From Leucobacter komagatae (lineage in GTDB: Bacteria; Actinomycetota; Actinomycetes; Actinomycetales; Microbacteriaceae), in NCBI RefSeq assembly GCF_000834055.1, contig NZ_JXSQ01000008.1:1-64000 (forward strand): a stretch of 64,000 nt of DNA, in the 5' to 3' direction. The translations under genes were made by a program, and so were the position numbers. Below, one piece after another: positions 43,970-52,387 of the stretch (its first letter is position 1; each line of letters starts with the position of its first letter). Under the pieces are notes generated by a model. That model was not told where the DNA came from and did no database searches. It saw nothing but the letters and a program-made list of their open reading frames with translations.

Positions 43970-44406
43970 GCGAACGCCACAAGCATCTGCGACTTGCCGA
44001 GCACGGTCGCGCCGTCGAAGGTCACCTTCAGGTCGAGCCGCGCGGTGCGGGCGTCAGCGTCGAGCGCGCCGACGGTGACGGTCACAGTCACGGCAGCGCC
44101 AGCCTCAGCGTCGACCGGAACCGGGCGAGTGAAGCGCGACTGGAAATCCTTCACCCAGCCACCAGCTCCAAGCCAGCCGGTCGCGACGGAGCCGGCAGCG
44201 CCCATCGTGAGCATGCCGTGCGCCAGGACGCCCGGAAGCCCGACCGACTGCGCGAAATCATCGCGGTAGTGGATTGGGTTGAAGTCTCCCGACGCACCCG
44301 CGTAGCGCACGAGACTGTCGCGCGTGAGGGTGAGCTCGCGCTCGGCGACGACGTCACCGACGGTGAGCTGCTCGAATGCGGGGGACGCTGGTGTCGCGGC
44401 GCTCAT
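43966..44406 (-). CDS. MaoC-family (3R)-hydroxyacyl dehydratase subunit, HadB-like
   Basis: A 146-residue hot-dog fold protein with the hydratase-2 catalytic pattern YAGASGDFNPIHYRDDFAQS (Asp and His) followed by LPGVLAHGMLTMG. In mycobacteria HadB is the catalytic partner of HadA in fatty-acid elongation. The organism is not expected to make mycolates, so the pair more likely serves another fatty acyl or CoA pathway. ATG overlaps the HadA-like stop by 4 nt and its own stop overlaps murB. This arrangement fits a coupled heterodimer. Confidence 0.92.
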   Translation of the reverse strand: MSAATPASPAFEQLTVGDVVAERELTLTRDSLVRYAGASGDFNPIHYRDDFAQSVGLPGVLAHGMLTMGAAGSVATGWLGAGGWVKDFQSRFTRPVPVDAEAGAAVTVTVTVGALDADARTARLDLKVTFDGATVLGKSQMLVAFA

Positions 44407-44849
44407 GCTTCTTCTCCTCTGACCACGAGTGTCGACAGGGCGGTGACGACGTGCTCGCCGGCGGCGTCAACGATGGCGCTCGAGGCGGTGACCATCGAGT
44501 GGCCGCCAAGCTGCTTCACCGCCGCGATCGTGAGCGTCGCTGTGAGTTCGTCGCCAGCGACGATCGGCCGCGTGTAGCTGAAGCGCTGATCGCCGTGCAC
44601 GACGCGGGAGAAATCAACCCCGGCTTCTTCGTCTGCGAGCAGCTGAGCCAGCGTCGCTTCCTGCACCGTCACCGCGAAGGTTGGCGGCGCGACAACGTCG
44701 GCGAACCCGGCCGCCTTTGCGGCCTCGGGGTCGTGGTGGATTGGCGAGTCGCTGAGCACAGCGCGAGCGAACTCGCGCACCTTCTCGCGACCGACAAGAT
44801 ACGGCTGGGTGGGCGGGTAGACCCGGCCCTGAACGTCTGGATTAACCAC
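44403..44849 (-). CDS. FAS1-like MaoC dehydratase N-terminal-type subunit, HadA-like
   Basis: A 148-residue hot-dog protein of the MaoC_dehydrat_N type (VGREKVREFARAVLSDSPIH, AAGFADVVAPPTFAVTVQEA, then RPIVAGDELTATLTIAAVKQ). HadA-like subunits usually lack the catalytic pair and dimerise with the HadB-like subunit, whose gene is directly downstream with a 4-nt overlap. The GTG start at 44849 is 6 nt after a TAGACT box, so the hadA-hadB-murB transcript is probably leaderless. Confidence 0.9.
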   Translation of the reverse strand: MVNPDVQGRVYPPTQPYLVGREKVREFARAVLSDSPIHHDPEAAKAAGFADVVAPPTFAVTVQEATLAQLLADEEAGVDFSRVVHGDQRFSYTRPIVAGDELTATLTIAAVKQLGGHSMVTASSAIVDAAGEHVVTALSTLVVRGEEA

Positions 44850-44855
44850 GCCACC

Positions 44856-44861
44856 AGTCTA
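44856..44861 (-). promoter_or_regulatory. -10 box for leaderless hadA-hadB-murB operon
   Basis: TAGACT on the minus strand, 6 nt before the GTG start at 44849. Confidence 0.6.
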
Positions 44862-45070
44862 GCCGGGCGGGGTGCGCCGGCGCGCTGCGGCCCTTCACCC
44901 CCGGAACCGCGCACCCACGCGAGACAGGAATCCACACAATCCGAACGCTTGTGGTTCATGTGATTGGCACAAGATACAACCATTCTGACGGGTGCAAATA
45001 TCTCAGCTAGGTAACGGGCAGTTTGTGTGTGTGACCGCGAGCTAGGTTCTTGAGGCAATCGACGGGCCTC

Positions 45071-45100
45071 CCAGTCGGTCCTTCCTCCAGTCGGTCCTTC
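45071..45100. repeat. 14-bp direct repeat before the MHS transporter
   Basis: ccagtcggtccttc occurs at 45071-45084 and again at 45087-45100, period 16 bp, just upstream of the AAAGGAG ribosome site. It may be a duplicated regulator site or mRNA leader element. The rest of the 268-bp gap to the hadA promoter shows no gene. Confidence 0.8.
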
Positions 45101-45117
45101 ATGTCAAAGGAGATATC

Positions 45118-46461
45118 ATGTCCAAACCAGGAAAGCCACACTCCGAAGTGCCCATGCGTCGCGTCGCAGCAGCGAGCGCGATCGGCAGCGTGATTGAGTT
45201 CTACGACTTCATTATTTTCGGTACAGCGGCAGCCCTCGTGTTCCCCGCGGTTTTCTTTCCCGCGCTGGGAGACGCAGCGGGCACGGTCGCATCGTTCGCA
45301 ACATTCGCTGTCGCGTTCATCGCGCGTCCGTTCGGCGCACTGTTTTTCGGGCACTTCGGCGACCGCATCGGCCGCAAACGAGTGCTGGTCATCACCCTGC
45401 TCGTCATGGGTGTTGCGACGTTCATCGTAGGAATCCTCCCTGGCGCGGCGACCATCGGCATCGTCGCACCCATCGCGCTGTTCACCCTGCGTTTCTTCCA
45501 GGGCATCGCCGTCGGGGGTGAGTGGGCGGGCGCTGCGCTGCTTGCCGCGGAGTATTCGCCGCCCGCGCGACGTGGATTGTGGTCTTCAATGCCCCAGCTT
45601 GGCCCGTCGCTCGGGTTTGCGCTGGCCAGCGCGACGTTCCTCGTAACGAACCTGACCCTTGGCGACCAGTCGGGAAGCTTCATCGGCTGGGCGTGGCGGA
45701 TACCGTTCATTTTCAGTGCCGTGCTCGTTCTTATCGGGCTGTGGATCCGCGTGCGCATTGCAGAAACCCCCGTGTTCTCCGCCGAGCAGGAGCGCACAGC
45801 GCAGGCGAGCTCTCCGGCCAAGGGCCGGCTCCCCGTGCTCGACGTGCTCGTGCAGCAGCCGCGAGAGGTTCTCCTCGCGAGCGGGCCGATGATCCTCATC
45901 TTTGCGTTCTTCTACATCGGCACGGCGTTCCTCACCAGCTACGGCGCGGGCGAGCTCGGCCTGTCACGGCCAGCCGTGCTGCTCTGCGGGATCATCGGGG
46001 CGCTCTTCTTCGCAGCGTTCACCATCGTCGGCGGCGCAGCCTCAGACCGGTTCGGCCGCCGGAAGGTCATGATAGGCGCGATCATTGCGTCGGCGATCTG
46101 GTCGCTTGCGCTGTTCCCGGTGCTCGACATCGGCAACGTCTTCGCCTTCGGAGCCGGCCTGTCGGTAACGATGCTTCTTCTGGGCATCCAGTACGGCCCC
46201 ATGGGTTCGTTCCTGCCAGAGCTGTTCGAGACCCGATACCGCTATACCGGCGCAGGAATGGCCTACAACCTTGGGGGCGTGCTCGGCGGAGCCGTCGCGC
46301 CGATTGTTGCTGCCGCGCTCGTTGCAACCGAGGTCGGCAGCGCTGCCATCGGCTACATGCTCGCGGGCATCGCCGTGATCGGCCTCGTGTGTGTGCTCAC
46401 CCTCAGAGAGACACAGGGCATATCGCTGCACACGGAAGAGGTCGCAGTGGCGAGCGCGTAG
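45118..46461 (+). CDS. MHS-family MFS transporter (metabolite:H+ symporter)
   Basis: A 447-residue major facilitator of the metabolite-H+ symporter group. It has ASAIGSVIEFYDFIIFGTAA in TM1, FFGHFGDRIGRKRVLVITLL as the MFS A-motif, RFFQGIAVGGEWAGAALLAA in TM4 and the second A-motif GGAASDRFGRRKVMIGA, all close to ShiA/ProP/KgtP-type carriers of organic acids, proline or betaine. Substrate is unknown. AAAGGAG lies 5 nt before the ATG at 45118. A 14-bp direct repeat lies in the leader, and a 17-bp hairpin terminates the gene. Confidence 0.94.
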   Translation: MSKPGKPHSEVPMRRVAAASAIGSVIEFYDFIIFGTAAALVFPAVFFPALGDAAGTVASFATFAVAFIARPFGALFFGHFGDRIGRKRVLVITLLVMGVATFIVGILPGAATIGIVAPIALFTLRFFQGIAVGGEWAGAALLAAEYSPPARRGLWSSMPQLGPSLGFALASATFLVTNLTLGDQSGSFIGWAWRIPFIFSAVLVLIGLWIRVRIAETPVFSAEQERTAQASSPAKGRLPVLDVLVQQPREVLLASGPMILIFAFFYIGTAFLTSYGAGELGLSRPAVLLCGIIGALFFAAFTIVGGAASDRFGRRKVMIGAIIASAIWSLALFPVLDIGNVFAFGAGLSVTMLLLGIQYGPMGSFLPELFETRYRYTGAGMAYNLGGVLGGAVAPIVAAALVATEVGSAAIGYMLAGIAVIGLVCVLTLRETQGISLHTEEVAVASA

Positions 46462-46497
46462 CGGTCGCGTCGGCCGTGCCCCGTTGCACGCCGACGC

Positions 46498-46537
46498 GCG
46501 TGAGCGTGCCGCTGAGACTCCAGCGGCACGCTCACGC
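46498..46537. terminator. Bidirectional hairpin terminator (MHS transporter / DUF937)
   Basis: Perfect 17-bp arms (46498-46514, 46521-46537) with loop agactc, between convergent genes. Confidence 0.85.
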
Positions 46538-46553
46538 GTGTACTGACCCGAAA

Positions 46554-47153
46554 TTACTTTCCGAGGAGGCCACCAAGGAGGCCGCCGATGCCGCCCTGGC
46601 TCTTCGCCTGGCCGCCACCGAGCAGACCGCCGAGGAGATCGCCGATGCCGCCCTGGTTCTTCGTCTGGCCGCCACCCGTGAGGCCGCCGAGCAGGCCACC
46701 GAGCACATCACCAATGCCGCCGCCGTTTTCTTCAGCCTGCGCCGGTGCCTGCTGCTTCTTGCCAGCGAGGAACTGCATCACGATCGGGGCGAGGAGCGGG
46801 AGGAGCAGCGGGATGAGCTTTGCAACGCCGGCGTTGCCTGCCTGCTGGCCAAGCGCGTTCGCCACCGCGTCCTGCTTATCGCCGAGCACGTGGTTGACGA
46901 TCTTCTCGCCTTCCTTCTCGTCGATCGCGTCGAGCGAGATCTTCCCGTCGGCTGGGGTGTGCTTGCTCAGTGCACCCTCGAGCTTCTGCTTCCCCTCATC
47001 CGTCGCAGCGTTCACGGCAAGGCCGCCGAGCAGCCCTGGCAGGGCCTGCTTCACTGCTGCGAGCGCGGTATCTTCGTCGACGCCAAGCTTCGCGGCGAGC
47101 TCGCCGACCGGCACCTGCGAGAGCAGGGCATCAAGTGCGTTGTTGTTTGCCAT
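46554..47153 (-). CDS. DUF937-family protein with Gly/Leu repeat tail
   Basis: A 199-residue protein. Residues 1-130 form a helical DUF937-like region (VPVGELAAKLGVDEDTALAA, VKQALPGLLGGLAVNAATDE, IVNHVLGDKQDAVANALGQQ, LIPLLLPLLAPIVMQFLAGK). The C-terminal 55 residues consist of three repeats built around GGIGDLLGGLLGG (starting near 145, 168 and 187), separated by short polar Gln/Lys segments. The function of DUF937 is unknown to me. The start at 47153 (MANNNALD) has GGGGA upstream. It is divergent from the biotin carboxylase gene. Confidence 0.85.
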   Translation of the reverse strand: MANNNALDALLSQVPVGELAAKLGVDEDTALAAVKQALPGLLGGLAVNAATDEGKQKLEGALSKHTPADGKISLDAIDEKEGEKIVNHVLGDKQDAVANALGQQAGNAGVAKLIPLLLPLLAPIVMQFLAGKKQQAPAQAEENGGGIGDVLGGLLGGLTGGGQTKNQGGIGDLLGGLLGGGQAKSQGGIGGLLGGLLGK

Positions 47154-47296
47154 TTCGGTGTCCCCAATCGAGTGTCGCCCGGTGCGACCCACACTCCCAT
47201 ACACTACCTCCCCCGATTCGAGCGCGATGTAGTCTTCGGCAACGATCCGGCAAAAGGTTTGTGACGAATATCCAACTTGGGGAAGCATTCCTCGAA

Positions 47297-47302
47297 TAGG
47301 CT
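47297..47302 (+). promoter_or_regulatory. -10 box for leaderless biotin carboxylase gene
   Basis: TAGGCT, 7 nt before the ATG at 47310. It is identical to the box before the beta-subunit gene at 12740. Confidence 0.6.
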
Positions 47303-47309
47303 GTAATTT

Positions 47310-49076
47310 ATGTCTCGCATTCGTAAAGTGCTCATCGCCAACCGAGGCGAGATCGCCGTTCGCATCATTCGTGCCGCTAGTGACAGCGGTATCGCCTCCG
47401 TCGCCGTCTACGCCGATCAGGACCGCGACGCCATGCACTCGCAGCTCGCCGACGAAGCGTACGCCCTCGGCGGCTCGACGAGCGCCGACAGCTATCTCGC
47501 AATCGACAAGATCCTCAGTGTCGCTCGTCGCTCCGGCGCCGACGCTGTCCACCCCGGCTACGGCTTCCTCGCAGAGAACGCCGACTTCGCTCGCGCGGTC
47601 ATCGGCGCTGGCCTGACCTGGATCGGCCCGAGCCCCGAAGCCATCGAGCGGCTCGGCGACAAGGTCTCAGCACGCCACGTGGCCGAGAAGGTCAACGCCC
47701 CACTCGCACCAGGAACGAGCGACCCCGTTGCGGGCGCCGAAGAGGTCCTCGCGTTCGCCGACGAGGTCGGTCTGCCCGTCGCGATCAAGGCGGCGTTCGG
47801 TGGCGGCGGCCGCGGCCTGAAGGTCGCATACAAGCGCGAGGAGGTCGCCGACCTCTTCGAGTCGGCAACCCGTGAGGCCGTCGCAGCGTTCGGCCGCGGG
47901 GAGTGCTTCGTGGAGAAGTTCCTCGAGAAGCCACGCCACGTCGAGACCCAGTGCCTCGCCGACAGCCACGGCAACGTCGTCGTCATCTCGACGCGCGACT
48001 GCTCGCTGCAGCGCCGCCACCAGAAGCTCGTCGAGGAGGCGCCAGCGCCCTTCCTCAGCGATGAGCAGAACGCCGAACTCTACGCAGCTTCGAAGGCGAT
48101 CCTCCGCGAGGTCGGCTACGTTGGCGCCGGAACCTGCGAGTTCCTCGTCGCGAAGGACGGCACGATCTCCTTCCTCGAGGTGAACACCCGCCTGCAGGTC
48201 GAGCACCCGGTCTCCGAGGAGGTCACGGGCATCGACCTCGTTCGCGAGCAGTTCCGCATCGCAGAGGGCGGCGTACTTGACTACGAGGATCCCGTCGCGC
48301 ACGGCCACTCCTTCGAGTTCCGCCTCAACGGCGAAGACGCGGGTAACGGCTTCCTCCCCGCGCCAGGTCCCGTGACGCTCTTCAAGCCCGCGCTCGGCCC
48401 CGGCGTCCGCGTCGACACTGGCGTGCAGTCGGGTGACGTCATCTCCGGCGCGTTCGATTCGATGCTCGGCAAACTCATCGTCACCGGTGCAACTCGCGAG
48501 GAAGCGCTTGAGCGCTCGCGCCGCGCCCTCGACGAGCTTGAGGTGCGCGGCCTTCCGACCGTGCTCCCGTTCCACAGGAAGATCGTGCGCGATCCCGCGT
48601 TCACCGCGGAGAACGGTAAGTTCGGCGTCTACACGCTGTGGATCGAGAGCGAGTTCGTGAACGACATCGAGCCGTGGGAAGGCGAGAACACCTCGCCAGT
48701 CACGACCTCGTCGCGCCAGTCGGTCGTCGTTGAGGTCGCCGGTCGCCGCGTCGAAGTTACGATGCCGACGACGCTGCTCCCGCTCTCAGACCAGGACGTT
48801 ACACGCGGCCCAGCCCCCAAGCGCGCGAAGGGCGCAGGCGTGGCGACCGCGACCGGAAACTCCGTCGCTGCACCCATGCAGGCCACCGTCGTGAAGCTCG
48901 CTGTTGCCGACGGCCAGGAGGTAACCGAGGGTGAACTCGTCGTCGTCCTCGAGGCGATGAAGATGGAACAGTCCATCTACGCGCACCGTGCAGGCATCGT
49001 CTGCAACATCGACGCGCCGCTTGGCCAGACCGTCGCGAGCGGTCACCCGTTGCTGTCGATCGTCGACGCAGTCTAA
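47310..49076 (+). CDS. Acyl-CoA carboxylase alpha subunit (biotin carboxylase + BCCP)
   Basis: This subunit carboxylates its own biotin with ATP and bicarbonate. The 588 residues include a biotin carboxylase N-terminal domain ([18 protein letters not shown]), ATP-grasp core ([38 protein letters not shown]), the [15 protein letters not shown] catalytic segment and, after a linker, a biotinyl domain ending with the attachment motif [10 protein letters not shown] near residue 556. This matches the AccA3-type alpha subunit shared by several actinobacterial carboxylases. It is encoded 33 kb from the beta and epsilon subunits at 12.7-14.7 kb but has the same -10 hexamer. BirA at 11.7 kb would biotinylate it. 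Confidence 0.97.
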   Translation: MSRIRKVLIANRGEIAVRIIRAASDSGIASVAVYADQDRDAMHSQLADEAYALGGSTSADSYLAIDKILSVARRSGADAVHPGYGFLAENADFARAVIGAGLTWIGPSPEAIERLGDKVSARHVAEKVNAPLAPGTSDPVAGAEEVLAFADEVGLPVAIKAAFGGGGRGLKVAYKREEVADLFESATREAVAAFGRGECFVEKFLEKPRHVETQCLADSHGNVVVISTRDCSLQRRHQKLVEEAPAPFLSDEQNAELYAASKAILREVGYVGAGTCEFLVAKDGTISFLEVNTRLQVEHPVSEEVTGIDLVREQFRIAEGGVLDYEDPVAHGHSFEFRLNGEDAGNGFLPAPGPVTLFKPALGPGVRVDTGVQSGDVISGAFDSMLGKLIVTGATREEALERSRRALDELEVRGLPTVLPFHRKIVRDPAFTAENGKFGVYTLWIESEFVNDIEPWEGENTSPVTTSSRQSVVVEVAGRRVEVTMPTTLLPLSDQDVTRGPAPKRAKGAGVATATGNSVAAPMQATVVKLAVADGQEVTEGELVVVLEAMKMEQSIYAHRAGIVCNIDAPLGQTVASGHPLLSIVDAV

Positions 49077-49126
49077 CGCTCACCGTGGCGGCGCGTGAAG
49101 CCGCCAGCAGCATCGCATGCAGTCCA

Positions 49127-49172
49127 CAACAGGGGCGCGTGTCGGGGAATACCCCGACACGCGCCCCTGTTG
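49127..49172 (+). terminator. Long hairpin terminator after the biotin carboxylase gene
   Basis: Perfect 21-bp arms (49127-49147, 49152-49172) with loop aata. It ends only 8 nt before the next gene's ATG at 49181. Confidence 0.85.
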
Positions 49173-49180
49173 CATTCGGT

Positions 49181-50164
49181 ATGGCAGATGTAAAGCTCTC
49201 GTTCCTTGACCTCGCAACTATCGAGTCGGGCAGCAGCGTCGCCTCGGCCCTCCACCACTCAGTGCGACTCGCGCAGGTGGCAGAGGCGGCCGGGTACGAA
49301 CGCATCTGGTACGCGGAGCACCACAACATGGCGACAATCGCGTCGAGCTCCCCGGCCGTGCTCATCGCGCACATCGCGTCGCAGACGGAGCGGATCGGGC
49401 TTGGTTCCGGCGGCATCATGCTGCCGAACCACTCCCCGCTGGTCGTCGCCGAACAGTTCGGCATGCTCGCAGAGCTGCACCCTGGCAGAATTCACCTCGG
49501 CCTCGGCCGGGCTCCGGGAACGGACGGCCTGACGTTTCGGGCCCTCCGGCGGACCGTGCAGGCGGCAGACGCGTTCCCGAACGATGTGCTCGAACTGCAG
49601 GCCTACCTCGGCGATGACCTGCCGCTCACCGGCGTGAATGCATACCCTGGCAGGGGAACAAAGGTGCCGATCACGATCCTCGGTTCGAGCCTGTTCGGCG
49701 CGAACCTCGCCGCGCAGCTCGGCCTGCCGTATTCATTTGCGTCGCACTTCGCCCCGCAGGCGCTGAACGCCGCTGTGCAGCACTACCGGACGAACTACCA
49801 GCCGAGTGAAGCCCACCCCGAGCCCTACGTGAGCGCCGGGGTCAACGTTATCGCCGCCGCAGACGACGAGTCCGCACGGCAACTGTTCGCGCGGGCCGAG
49901 CTCGAGCGCATCAGGAGCTTCCTGTCGCGCGGGCGCGAAGTACCCCTCACCCACGAACAAGCCGAGGCGATCCGCGATACCCCCGCAGCGACAGAGATCC
50001 GCTCGATGATGCGATACACCGCTGTTGGCGGGCCAGAGCGGGTGCGCGAGCAGCTCGCGGACTTCGCGAAGCTCGCTGACGCGGACGAACTGGTGACAGT
50101 GCACCCCGCCCCGACGCGTGAGGAGCAGCTCGAGTCGCTTCGCCTCGGCGCAGCATCGGTCTAG
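49181..50164 (+). CDS. LLM-class flavin-dependent oxidoreductase
   Basis: A 327-residue luciferase-like monooxygenase-family protein. It begins with VKLSFLDLATIESGSSVASA, carries AAGYERIWYAEHHNMATIAS, the IGLGSGGIMLPNHSPLVVAE motif, ELHPGRIHLGLGRAPGTDGL and, later, TILGSSLFGANLAAQLGLPY. This matches the MsnO8/YhbW-like subgroup of F420- or FMN-dependent enzymes with unknown substrates. The ATG at 49181 follows the previous gene's terminator by 8 nt, so its transcript must start inside or right after the hairpin. It is followed by two 33-bp repeats. Confidence 0.92.
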   Translation: MADVKLSFLDLATIESGSSVASALHHSVRLAQVAEAAGYERIWYAEHHNMATIASSSPAVLIAHIASQTERIGLGSGGIMLPNHSPLVVAEQFGMLAELHPGRIHLGLGRAPGTDGLTFRALRRTVQAADAFPNDVLELQAYLGDDLPLTGVNAYPGRGTKVPITILGSSLFGANLAAQLGLPYSFASHFAPQALNAAVQHYRTNYQPSEAHPEPYVSAGVNVIAAADDESARQLFARAELERIRSFLSRGREVPLTHEQAEAIRDTPAATEIRSMMRYTAVGGPERVREQLADFAKLADADELVTVHPAPTREEQLESLRLGAASV

Positions 50165-50229
50165 CACGGGTCGCTCCCCAACACGGGGCGCACCCCAGCA
50201 CGGGTCGCTCCCCAACACGGGGCGCACCC
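50163..50229. repeat. Two perfect 33-bp direct repeats, each an imperfect hairpin
   Basis: Copies at 50163-50195 and 50197-50229 (period 34), starting within the stop codon of the LLM gene. Each contains a cccc-aacac-gggg core with partly paired flanks, so they could act as tandem terminators. The remaining 166 bp up to the cupredoxin gene shows no other gene. Confidence 0.9.
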
Positions 50230-50395
50230 GCCTCCGATTACATAGGTGATCTGCAGAAGATAGGTCAAAAACGCAGCAGACCGGCTGAGATATCGCAGAT
50301 CTCCGACTTACGGTCGCCGATCCGCCGCAGCAAGCAGCATCCACGGCGAGCGCACGCACGCGCACGCGGATCGGCACTGCGCGCGCTGACCCGCG

Positions 50396-50839
50396 CTACT
50401 CGACGGTGACGTTCCCGCGCATCTCCGGGTGGGTTGAGCAGAGGTAGTCGAACGAGCCAGCGTCCGTGAACACGTGCGTATAGCTCCCCGACCGCATGAG
50501 TTCGCTGACGAAGCTTCCGTCGTCCGCGACGACGTCATGCTCCGACGACGGGCCCTCAAACACCCAGTTCACTGCCTGACCGGCGTCGATCGTGATCTCG
50601 CTCGGCTCGAAGCTGTTGTCGACCACGCGAACCGTCACCGCGACCTTCGCGTCATCGTCAGAGGGGACGACCGGCGGCTTGCCCGCAGCGCACCCTGCCA
50701 GCCCGACGCTGAGCAGGATCGCGAGCACCGCGACCCCGACGCTCGTCGCGACCCGTACGGCGAAGTGGCTGTGGTCGCGCAGCCTGGTGGCGACCGCTAC
50801 GCCATCGCCACTGCCGGCGCCGTTGCTCCAGGCAGCCAT
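50396..50839 (-). CDS. Cupredoxin-like (plastocyanin/azurin) lipoprotein
   Basis: A 147-residue exported protein. A hydrophobic segment ends in the lipobox LAGC with Cys50, so it is probably a membrane-anchored lipoprotein. The signal region is long, so the true start may be downstream. The mature part is cupredoxin-like, with apparent type I copper ligands His101 (SSEHDVV), Cys134, His137 and Met140 in DYLCSTHPEMRGN. It would transfer electrons at the outer membrane face. The ATG overlaps the lpdA stop (TAATG), so it is translationally coupled to a quinone reductase. Confidence 0.88.
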   Translation of the reverse strand: MAAWSNGAGSGDGVAVATRLRDHSHFAVRVATSVGVAVLAILLSVGLAGCAAGKPPVVPSDDDAKVAVTVRVVDNSFEPSEITIDAGQAVNWVFEGPSSEHDVVADDGSFVSELMRSGSYTHVFTDAGSFDYLCSTHPEMRGNVTVE

Positions 50840-52269
50840 TAGTGCACGTGCATCGCACGGGCGGCGTCGGTGATCGCGCCGGTGAGCGATGGGTAGACGG
50901 TGAACGCCGACGCGACCTGGTCGACGGTGAGGCGGTGCTCGACGGCGAGCGCGAGCGGGAAGATGAGCTCGCTGGCGCGGTGGGCGACGATCACGCCGCC
51001 AACGACGGTGCCAGAGGCCTTCCAGGCAAACAGCTTCACGAAACCGTCCGTGAAGCCGATCATCTTTGCTCGGGGGTTTGCGTTGAGCGGGATCGTGTGG
51101 CTGATCGCCGTCGCGACGCTCGTCGCATCAGCGAGGGTGCGCTCGTTCCAGCCGACCGTCGCGATCTCGGGGTAGGTGAAGACGTTCGACGCGACGTTGC
51201 GGAGGTCGATTGGCCGCACGAAGTCGCCGAGCGCGTGCATGATCGCGGTGCGTCCCTGCATGGAGGCGACGGAGGCGAGGGGGAAGAAGTCGGTGCAGTC
51301 CCCGGCGGCGTACACCGATGGGATCGACGTGCGCGCGACCTTGTTCACCTTGATGTGGCCGCTCTCGTTGAGCTCGACGCCTGCTTCCTCAAGGCCGAGC
51401 CCGTCGGTGTTGGGCACGGAGCCGACGGCCATGAGGCAGTGTGAGCCCTCAACAACGCTGCCGTCGGAGAGGGTGACGCGCACACCGTTCTCGGTGCGTT
51501 CGACGGCGTCTGCTCGCGACTTCGACATCACGTTCATGCCGATGCGCTTGAATTCGTGCTCGATCACTGCGGCGGCGTCCGGGTCCTCGCCCGGGAGCAC
51601 CTGCTCACGGCTGGAGACGAGGGTCACCTCGGAGCCCAGCGTGGCGTAGGCGTTCGCGAACTCAGCGCCCGTGACTCCCGAACCGACAACGATCAGGTGT
51701 TCGGGCACATCCTGCAGGTTGTAGACCTGCTGCCAGGTGAGGATGCGCTCACCGTCGGGCTTCGCCGAATCAAGCTCGCGCGGGCTGGCGCCCACCGAGA
51801 CGACAATCGTGTCGGCCTCGACGCGGTCGAAGTCGGTTCCGCCAGCTTGTGAGGTGGAAACGAGAACGGCGTTTGGGCCGTCGAGGCGACCGGAGCCGTG
51901 CACGAGACGCACACCAGCTTCCTCAAGGCTCTGCCGCATATCCGTCGACTGGGCCCCTGCCATCGCGAGCAGCCGCTTGTTCACCGCAGCAAGGTTCACC
52001 GCAATTTCGGGCCGCACCGGCTTGCCATCGCTGCCTGGCAGGAAAGCCTGGACGCCGAGCTTGCCAGCATCACGAACCGACTGCACTGCACCTGCGGTCG
52101 CGATGAGGCTCTTCGACGGTACGACGTCGGTGAGCACCGCGGATCCGCCGACGCCTGCGCGTTCGACGAGCGTGACCTCTGCCCCCAACTGCGCGCCCGC
52201 AAGCGCGGCTTCGTACCCTCCAGGTCCGCCGCCAAGTACAACGATCCTGTGTTTACGTTCTTTCGCCAT
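50839..52269 (-). CDS. lpdA: LpdA-type NAD(P)H-quinone reductase (flavoprotein disulfide reductase family)
   Basis: A 476-residue FAD enzyme. The N-terminal Rossmann loop is IVVLGGGPGGYEAAL, and a second NAD(P) loop VGSGVTGAEFANAYA follows near residue 190, with the FAD motif VYAAGDCTD and the C-terminal dimer domain. The redox-active disulfide of lipoamide dehydrogenases (GGTCLNVGC) is replaced by VGGSAVLTDVVPSK without cysteines. This is characteristic of actinobacterial LpdA (Rv3303c type), which reduces quinones rather than lipoamide. The ATG is 6 nt after TAGACT. It is cotranscribed with the cupredoxin lipoprotein and divergent from a PLP decarboxylase. Confidence 0.95.
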   Translation of the reverse strand: MAKERKHRIVVLGGGPGGYEAALAGAQLGAEVTLVERAGVGGSAVLTDVVPSKSLIATAGAVQSVRDAGKLGVQAFLPGSDGKPVRPEIAVNLAAVNKRLLAMAGAQSTDMRQSLEEAGVRLVHGSGRLDGPNAVLVSTSQAGGTDFDRVEADTIVVSVGASPRELDSAKPDGERILTWQQVYNLQDVPEHLIVVGSGVTGAEFANAYATLGSEVTLVSSREQVLPGEDPDAAAVIEHEFKRIGMNVMSKSRADAVERTENGVRVTLSDGSVVEGSHCLMAVGSVPNTDGLGLEEAGVELNESGHIKVNKVARTSIPSVYAAGDCTDFFPLASVASMQGRTAIMHALGDFVRPIDLRNVASNVFTYPEIATVGWNERTLADATSVATAISHTIPLNANPRAKMIGFTDGFVKLFAWKASGTVVGGVIVAHRASELIFPLALAVEHRLTVDQVASAFTVYPSLTGAITDAARAMHVH

Positions 52270-52275
52270 GTGACA

Positions 52276-52281
52276 AGTCTA
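52276..52281 (-). promoter_or_regulatory. -10 box for leaderless lpdA
   Basis: TAGACT on the minus strand, 6 nt before the lpdA ATG at 52269, with GTGACG 18 nt upstream as a possible -35. Confidence 0.6.
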
Positions 52282-52387
52282 GGCGTGCTACGGCATACTC
52301 GTCACCGTAAGATCAGGGACTCAGGGTACTGCGCAGGCTCGCTGGCCGCGCAGACCGTCTAGACGACAGGGACGTTGGAGGCAATTG

